DNA of 64,000 bases from Ricordea florida (Eukaryota; Cnidaria; Anthozoa; Corallimorpharia; Ricordeidae), in contig OX453273.1 of assembly GCA_949710005.1 (NCBI GenBank), positions 39,714,282 to 39,778,281 on the forward strand, in the 5' to 3' direction. Of the stretch, positions 58,761 through 64,000 are shown one piece after another (the stretch's first letter is position 1; each line of letters opens with the position of its first letter). Both the position numbers and the translations under genes were made by a program. The notes below the pieces were generated by a model. The model worked only from the letters and a program-made list of their open reading frames with translations, ran no database searches and had not been told where the DNA came from.

Positions 58761-61700
58761 TTTTCTACGGGGCGACGGCAACCGGAAGTCAAATTTACTT
58801 CCGATCCACGTTTCCCGCCGACAGGGTCAGTCGTCGCGACTCCGCGCCGACTCTGTTTTGCTTATTTTGACGTCGCCTGTAAAACGTGAGTTTCGCTTTT
58901 ATGATTTTCGTACTTTTATATCATTTTGCCTGCAAGTTTTTGTACTTAGTAATACTTAAAATATTATTCTATCATTTTGGCGTTGGTACGAGCGATTATC
59001 AAGTATTTACAGTCATTTTCTGAACTTTTTAGCCTCTAGCGTGAAGATGACTTCAGGCCATGTTTAAACGCATGCAACGAGAGGAGCTACAAGCCAGTAG
59101 AATTGACTGCGAGTTATCCGAAAAGGATGCGCTCATAGAAGAGTTATGTCAGAAAGAAGATAGCTTTTCCGCCAAAGACAAAAAAAAGTCAGGTGATAAA
59201 GAGGCAGCTGAAGAAATGAGAAAGAAAGCCATGAGACTGGTCTTCCAAATCGGATGATAACGGCAAGGATAAGAAAACCTCAGTAGCCTGTATATGTATA
59301 TATATATATATTTCTATCTTTTAACTAAATTATTCGCAATTTTTGACAATATGTCGCCTTAAATCCGCAATTAATTATAAGAGAAGATTCAAGAGGGGAA
59401 TTAGGGGGTCAGTTTTGGGATGTTATAAGTTAAACCACAGCTTTACCGATTCAGAATAACTATCATGGATATTTTTTATTAGTTGGGGGAACACTACATA
59501 TTGACACTGGTTTCACTTACTCCCTCGAAGTGATACAAGTTTCGAGCCTGGCCCATGGTCTATAATCATCTCAAACTATGACGAAGAAAAGCTCGGTTTT
59601 TTAATATGTATTTGGACATTGTATGATGTTCTCTTTCTACATTTTTTGGACTCATTGTCATAGCGCAAAAAATCCAAATTCGGTTACCGCTCGCTTGTAA
59701 AACTTTCATTTATAGAGACGCAGTAAGCGATAGAGTACGCGCATTAAATATCACTTCTTACCTGAATTGCTTTCACATTTTCTCATATGACACTAATTTT
59801 AGCCAAATACAATAAAACAGGCTTCTCCTAGGACGGGATACTTAGTAAACGTTGACAATCATAAAGAGCCCTCGAGAGGAGTAAATTGGACGTCAAGCTG
59901 ATCACTTGATTTATACGCGAACAAAAAGGGGGGGGGGGGGGGTCAGTCGTAACTGAGAAACCAAAAAGGGGAATCACTGAAAGCTTTGGAAGGATTCAGA
60001 GGGGAGACTACTCAGATTTTCCTGGAAGATGAATTTATCAGGGGGGAGTATATCGCGAACGTCGTCAATAGTTATTAGGGAGAATCATTTTAGTGAAGTA
60101 ACATTCAAAGGAAAAATCAGCTAAATTTCACCTTGTTTAGCCCCACATCCTTCACCTCCTCCACCCCTGGAGATAAATTATGACCGGTACCTTAACCCCC
60201 CCCCCCCTCAAATTCTGCGATCCTGCCAGCCACTCATGTGCAAGGGACCGTGACCTTGACTTTAATATGGAGCTTCTCGTGAACTACCTTATTACATAAA
60301 ATCTTCGCAACACGTTATATTAATTTCGCGAATTTCGCGATACAAAAAAAATCTCGAAATTAAAGTGACGTGAACAATGGAGAGAGTTCGCTCACATGAC
60401 CAGCAGCCATGTTTCATAAAAATAGAGTTCAATTCCCCAAAGAATCATTTTCTCCTCCAACATGGCCGCCGTGTCTTTGTTTTCTCCTCCAATATGGCCG
60501 CCGTGACGTCAAAAGAACACACTCTGTCGCAAACATAACTTGACGCGAAAATTAAGTGGCTCACATAATGCCAAATTTTTATTATAAAGGGTTGTGGTGG
60601 TCAATTGACTCAAGAACAATAATTCACGTAAAAACATGAACTGCTTGTGGACATTGAGAAACTGTTTTGTTGTTACTGCTGACATCTAGTCCCGCTGTTG
60701 CGTTTTTCTTAAGTTTGACGTTATTCTTTCCTTCATAAAGACGTTTTATTAAATTCAAGGACATTTTAAATAAGATTGCCAATGAACTGTAAATTAAATC
60801 TTACTCAAAAACGCGAAATTAAAGCGATTCAAAATATAAAATTTCCGCAAAATCACGAAATTTAAGTGTTTGGCGAAATATGCACACATAAGAAAGCGTG
60901 AAATAAACATGTCGCGAAAATTTCAAGGAATTAGGTATTGTCTTTACACCAGATATGCCGTTATATCGTCACAGGCGTTCAGGTCTAAACAACTTATTGA
61001 GCTCCCAGTCATTGGACTACCTATATTGTATTAAAATAAGTTTATTACCATTTTCATATTGCATAATACTTATCAGGGGCACCCAACGACTGTTTTCTGT
61101 GAAATATCTGTTCGGAGCGGCAAAAATTGCCTACAATTTTCTATTGCTTGAGGAAGGCTAAAAATTTCCAGATAACTGTTCAATTCATGTACAATTTCGT
61201 AGCATATCTAATAAATTCCCTACGATTTTCTAAATTTTAATTTTTCGCATTTCAGTCCTCAAATTAACCCATTTTTCGTAGAAAAAGGAAAACTAAAATT
61301 TTCGGATTCGAAAATGCGATGGAGAGAGGAATCAGAAAAATTCTCACTTTCGTAAAATTTAAAATTGCTTCTCAAATTTTCGGAAAAATAATACTGAGGC
61401 CTTTGTAGACCTTGTAATTTCGAAAAGACTCAAGTTGCCCTAGGACGACCGAACAGATAAAAATTTTATAGCACCACTTAGAATGTATTTCTAGAGATCT
61501 AATAAGTACTCTGGATAGCCTAAAAAAGTGTTTTCAATGCATTTCGGAGGAAACTGTAATCGGGTGCCCCTGACTTATAGTGGTTATGTTAAGCTAAGGA
61601 GCACTTTTATCAAATATTTTTCTTCTTCAACTTGTGCCCTGGTAAACGCTTTAAAACAGAAAAAGAGAGAGATCAGAAACATTAATAGAAACCAGGGCAT

Positions 61701-62527
61701 TAGTTTTCTCAAAGTCAATCAATTGCACCTACCATAGCGAGAGCATTGTAATCCGTTTGAAAGGACAAAAGATACTTAGGAACTGGTCATTAATTAGTAA
61801 GAAGGTGTGTGTGGGGGGGGGGGGAGTTTGAAGGGGAGGAGAGGAGTCTATACTACTCTTGGGGAAAGGGCCCTCTTAAAATAAAAAATTAAATAATAAT
61901 AATAATAATAAAGATAAAAACAACAACCTCTGAGAGCAGTTGTATAAGTGTTTACCTAAAGTCTAAATATTAATTGTTAACAACTGTTTTACTCTTTTGC
62001 CCTTGGGAGGGTTAAAATTTTCTTTAATTGCCGATGTCAGCATTGTAATTATTAATTAGATAAGATAATCTTAAAGGGTGGTTCTATAAATAAGCCTTAT
62101 TGGCTTTCTTGGGCTTCCTTGCCTCATCTTTTTAAACTTTATATGTATATTTTGTGTGTATGGTAAAATGATAATAAAGTAAACAAAGTAAAAGTAAAAC
62201 GTAATGCAGTAAGGGGAGAGTCAGGGTTTTTCGACTCCTTTGAAGGGGAGGCCACATTTTTTGTTCGTAACATTTTTTCTCAGTTTAGTGACCCTTCCCG
62301 ACTCAACCCCACCCCCCACGCTCAATAATGACCGCGAATATTCAGTTCCATTTGTCCACTTATGCCAGACGTGACTGAGTGCTTACAAGAGCCCGACAAA
62401 AATCTCCTTGTGCGCTTTTAAAGGATATCTGTGCATGAATTGATTTATTATTTTTGATGAAATAATTTTGCGTGCCGACCATTGACCCTTTATTTATCTT
62501 TCACTTGCACACTGGACAAAGATGACC
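58761..62527. other. intergenic, mostly non-coding
   Basis: A 65-codon coiled-coil ORF (59060-59257, DKEAAEEMRKKAM) may be a transposon protein remnant. A TA microsatellite is near 59296, poly-G runs near 59928 and 61808, poly-C near 60198, and a CGCGAAATTAA-type short repeat recurs at 60320-60930. The TIR element at 61074 is listed separately. Confidence 0.5.
61074..61572. mobile_element. 499-bp non-autonomous TIR element with 6-bp target duplication
   Basis: The ends CAGGGGCACCC and GGGTGCCCCTG are perfect inverted repeats and are flanked by ACTTAT on both sides (61068-61073 and 61573-61578). No coding capacity. Confidence 0.8.
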
Positions 62528-62637
62528 AGTAGTTGAAAAAGTGGGGTATTCAGCACATTTAATAAAAAATTTAATAAAATTTAAAAAAAAAAAAATGTTT
62601 TTTAATTGCTATTTAAAAAAAAAAAAAATATTGTAAA

Positions 62638-63336
62638 ATGGAACAACAGTTAAATAGATTAAGCGCCGAGCAATTAAAAAAATTAGTTTACTGGTACAAC
62701 CCACCAAGAAAGTCATATTATAATACTAAAGCGAAACGTATTGAATTTTTGATTAATATTCCTGAAATATTTAATAATGTTCAAGAAATCATCGATAATA
62801 TTCGAGAAATTAGTGAGTCATTACATGCCAACCCATATAGACTCAATCAGAATACACCTCTGCCAATACCGCCTCCTCCTCAACCAAATTTTTCAACCCC
62901 GCTACCAGACTTATCTCCAGAAGTTATGGATAAGATGCGAAGTCTTCAGAAACAAACTCCCGCACCCACTTCAGAACCTAAAACTATTAAGTATCATTAT
63001 TATTGTATTCATAAAAGGCAGAAATCAAGATGTAAAGAGTGTGGAGGTGCACAAATATGTGAACATAATAGAAATAAAGCTTATTGTAGTGATTGTGGGG
63101 GATCACAAATATGCAATCATAAAAGACAAAGGAAACAATGTAAAGAGTGCGGAGGGTCACAAATATGTATACATAAAAAACAGAAGGCACGTTGTAAAGA
63201 ATGTGGAGGTAAAGGAATATGTATTCATGGAAAACAAAGAAATTTTTGTAAGTTATGCGGAGGATCACAAATTTGTGAACACAATAGACAGAGGGCATTT
63301 TGTAAAGAATGTTATGAAAAACAAGAATATCATTAA
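62638..63336 (+). CDS. Cys/His-repeat protein of second Polinton
   Basis: 232 residues. The N terminus (MEQQLNRLSAEQLKKLVYWY) is a short SAP/LEM-like helical domain different from the first element's. A Pro-rich linker follows (residues about 75-110), then six C-x2-C-x5-C-x-H-x6 repeats (for example CKECGGSQICIHKKQKAR), probably zinc-binding. It is longer than the 150-residue homologue at 28215. Position next to the element terminus is conserved. Function unknown; nucleic-acid binding is likely. Confidence 0.75.
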   Translation: MEQQLNRLSAEQLKKLVYWYNPPRKSYYNTKAKRIEFLINIPEIFNNVQEIIDNIREISESLHANPYRLNQNTPLPIPPPPQPNFSTPLPDLSPEVMDKMRSLQKQTPAPTSEPKTIKYHYYCIHKRQKSRCKECGGAQICEHNRNKAYCSDCGGSQICNHKRQRKQCKECGGSQICIHKKQKARCKECGGKGICIHGKQRNFCKLCGGSQICEHNRQRAFCKECYEKQEYH

Positions 63337-63366
63337 GTTATATAACACAAGTAAGTGTTATATAAC
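63337..63366. terminator. perfect hairpin at convergent gene ends
   Basis: 12-bp arms GTTATATAACAC and GTGTTATATAAC with loop AAGTAA, one to two bases after the stop codon of the Cys/His gene. It is the counterpart of 27592-27619. Confidence 0.55.
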
Positions 63367-63408
63367 AAAAAACCTTAAGGGTTGAAGACCACCCCTCTAC
63401 GCTGAAAT

Positions 63409-64000
63409 TTATCTGAATCTTAAACTTATAGTTATGGGAGAATCCTTAAGATCAAGTTTTTTCCATTCAGCATCTAAAATTGTTAAATCAAAGTGGTTTA
63501 TTAGTGTATCATATTTCTTAAGTGGAATTGTTGGATAATCTTGAGAAGGAATGTTTGCTAGTAAATTTGATGGCATTAATTTTATATTTTCTTTTTTTAC
63601 AATATTAGTGTATGACATTTTATTATCAATTATACTACACATAAGTCTCAATGGTTCTTTTATATTTACATTAATTTCATATATTCTATTTCTAATCAAA
63701 ATTTCTGGTAACCCTAAATAATTTTGTAAACCATCGCTAATTTTAATATCAAATGATTTATTATTAATTATATAGTTAATATTATCTCCGTTAAATATTA
63801 ATATATTTTTACCTTTTTCAGTTATACTAATTAATATTTTTATATCATTAATTGAATATGTTCCAGGATTTATTACTAATAATTTATTATTACTTAAATC
63901 ACTTATTTGCTCTATTTTTTTGAAATGAATCAATCTTTTGGTTTTTATATTACAATCCAACAATTGTAATTCACTAATATTTTCCAGAGGAGGATCTAAA
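63409..64000 (-). CDS. probable penton protein of second Polinton, 5' end outside window
   Basis: The frame is open to the window edge. The visible part aligns along its whole length with the 211-residue protein at 26950: LLDCNIKTKRL, NPGTYSINDIKI, IKEPLRLMCSIIDNKMSY, DYPTIPLKKYDTLINHFDLT, and a final strand (ISLRFR). Only about 14 N-terminal residues are missing. It converges on the Cys/His gene, as in the first element. The start is not in the window. Confidence 0.65.
   Translation of the reverse strand, partial: LDPPLENISELQLLDCNIKTKRLIHFKKIEQISDLSNNKLLVINPGTYSINDIKILISITEKGKNILIFNGDNINYIINNKSFDIKISDGLQNYLGLPEILIRNRIYEINVNIKEPLRLMCSIIDNKMSYTNIVKKENIKLMPSNLLANIPSQDYPTIPLKKYDTLINHFDLTILDAEWKKLDLKDSPITISLRFR

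Larger units (their letters stand above)
62528..64000. mobile_element. second Polinton, left end, inverted, cut by window edge
   Basis: It starts with AGTAGTTGAAAAAGTGGGG, resembling the AGTAGTAGTG terminus of the first element. A Cys/His-repeat gene points inward and a penton-like gene converges on it. This is the right end of the first Polinton in mirror image, without the 27634-28186 gene. No 11-bp array is present here. The other end lies outside the window. Confidence 0.75.

Overview
The window is eukaryotic and most likely from a cnidarian, probably a reef coral. Supporting signs are spliced metazoan genes with GT-AG introns, dense tRNA-derived SINEs, MITEs and a CR1-like LINE, a PIF/Harbinger transposon, and Maverick/Polinton (adintovirus-like) elements of the kind abundant in cnidarian genomes. 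The species cannot be fixed from sequence alone.

Layout. 1-6360 (+): the last five exons of an anoctamin-8-like (TMEM16 family) gene. 6361-12669: repeat-rich intergenic DNA with an AT-rich minisatellite and a head-to-head SINE pair. 12670-35145 (-): a seven-exon homologue of SKA1 (spindle and kinetochore-associated protein 1), whose 17.6-kb last intron holds a complete 16.3-kb Polinton at 13004-29304. 35146-37973: the SKA1 promoter with a YY1-type palindrome, then MITE and SINE copies. 37974-40499 (-): an 841-codon intronless ORF that I do not recognise. 40500-48768: mostly non-coding. 48769-55640: a broken CR1/L2-like LINE (-) split by a PIF/Harbinger transposon at 51878-55049. 55850-58760 (-): a pseudogene with PIN/FEN-like motifs, probably of transposon origin, with a TTTAAG-rich element inside it. 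58761-62527: non-coding, including one clean TIR element with 6-bp target duplications. 62528-64000: the start of a second, inverted Polinton that runs off the window.

The complete Polinton has 5-bp TACAT target duplications and terminal inverted repeats of 679 and 690 bp. Each repeat carries an array of 11-bp units. It encodes a protein-primed family B DNA polymerase with an inserted endonuclease-VII-like zinc motif, a DDE integrase, a probable double jelly-roll major capsid protein, an FtsK/HerA-type packaging ATPase, a probable penton protein, and a block of small membrane-associated proteins of unknown function. I see no adenain-type protease. Two promoter-like motifs recur in front of its genes, and a conserved hairpin lies at the convergent gene ends of both Polintons. 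Nearly identical repeats and open core genes suggest a recent insertion, modified by a tandem duplication and one frameshift.

Functional logic. PolB and INT would copy and insert the element; capsid protein, ATPase and penton form a virion module; the membrane proteins probably act in virion structure or entry. The host genes are unrelated to it: SKA1 is a mitotic microtubule-binding protein and ANO8 an ER/plasma-membrane contact or lipid-scramblase-like membrane protein.
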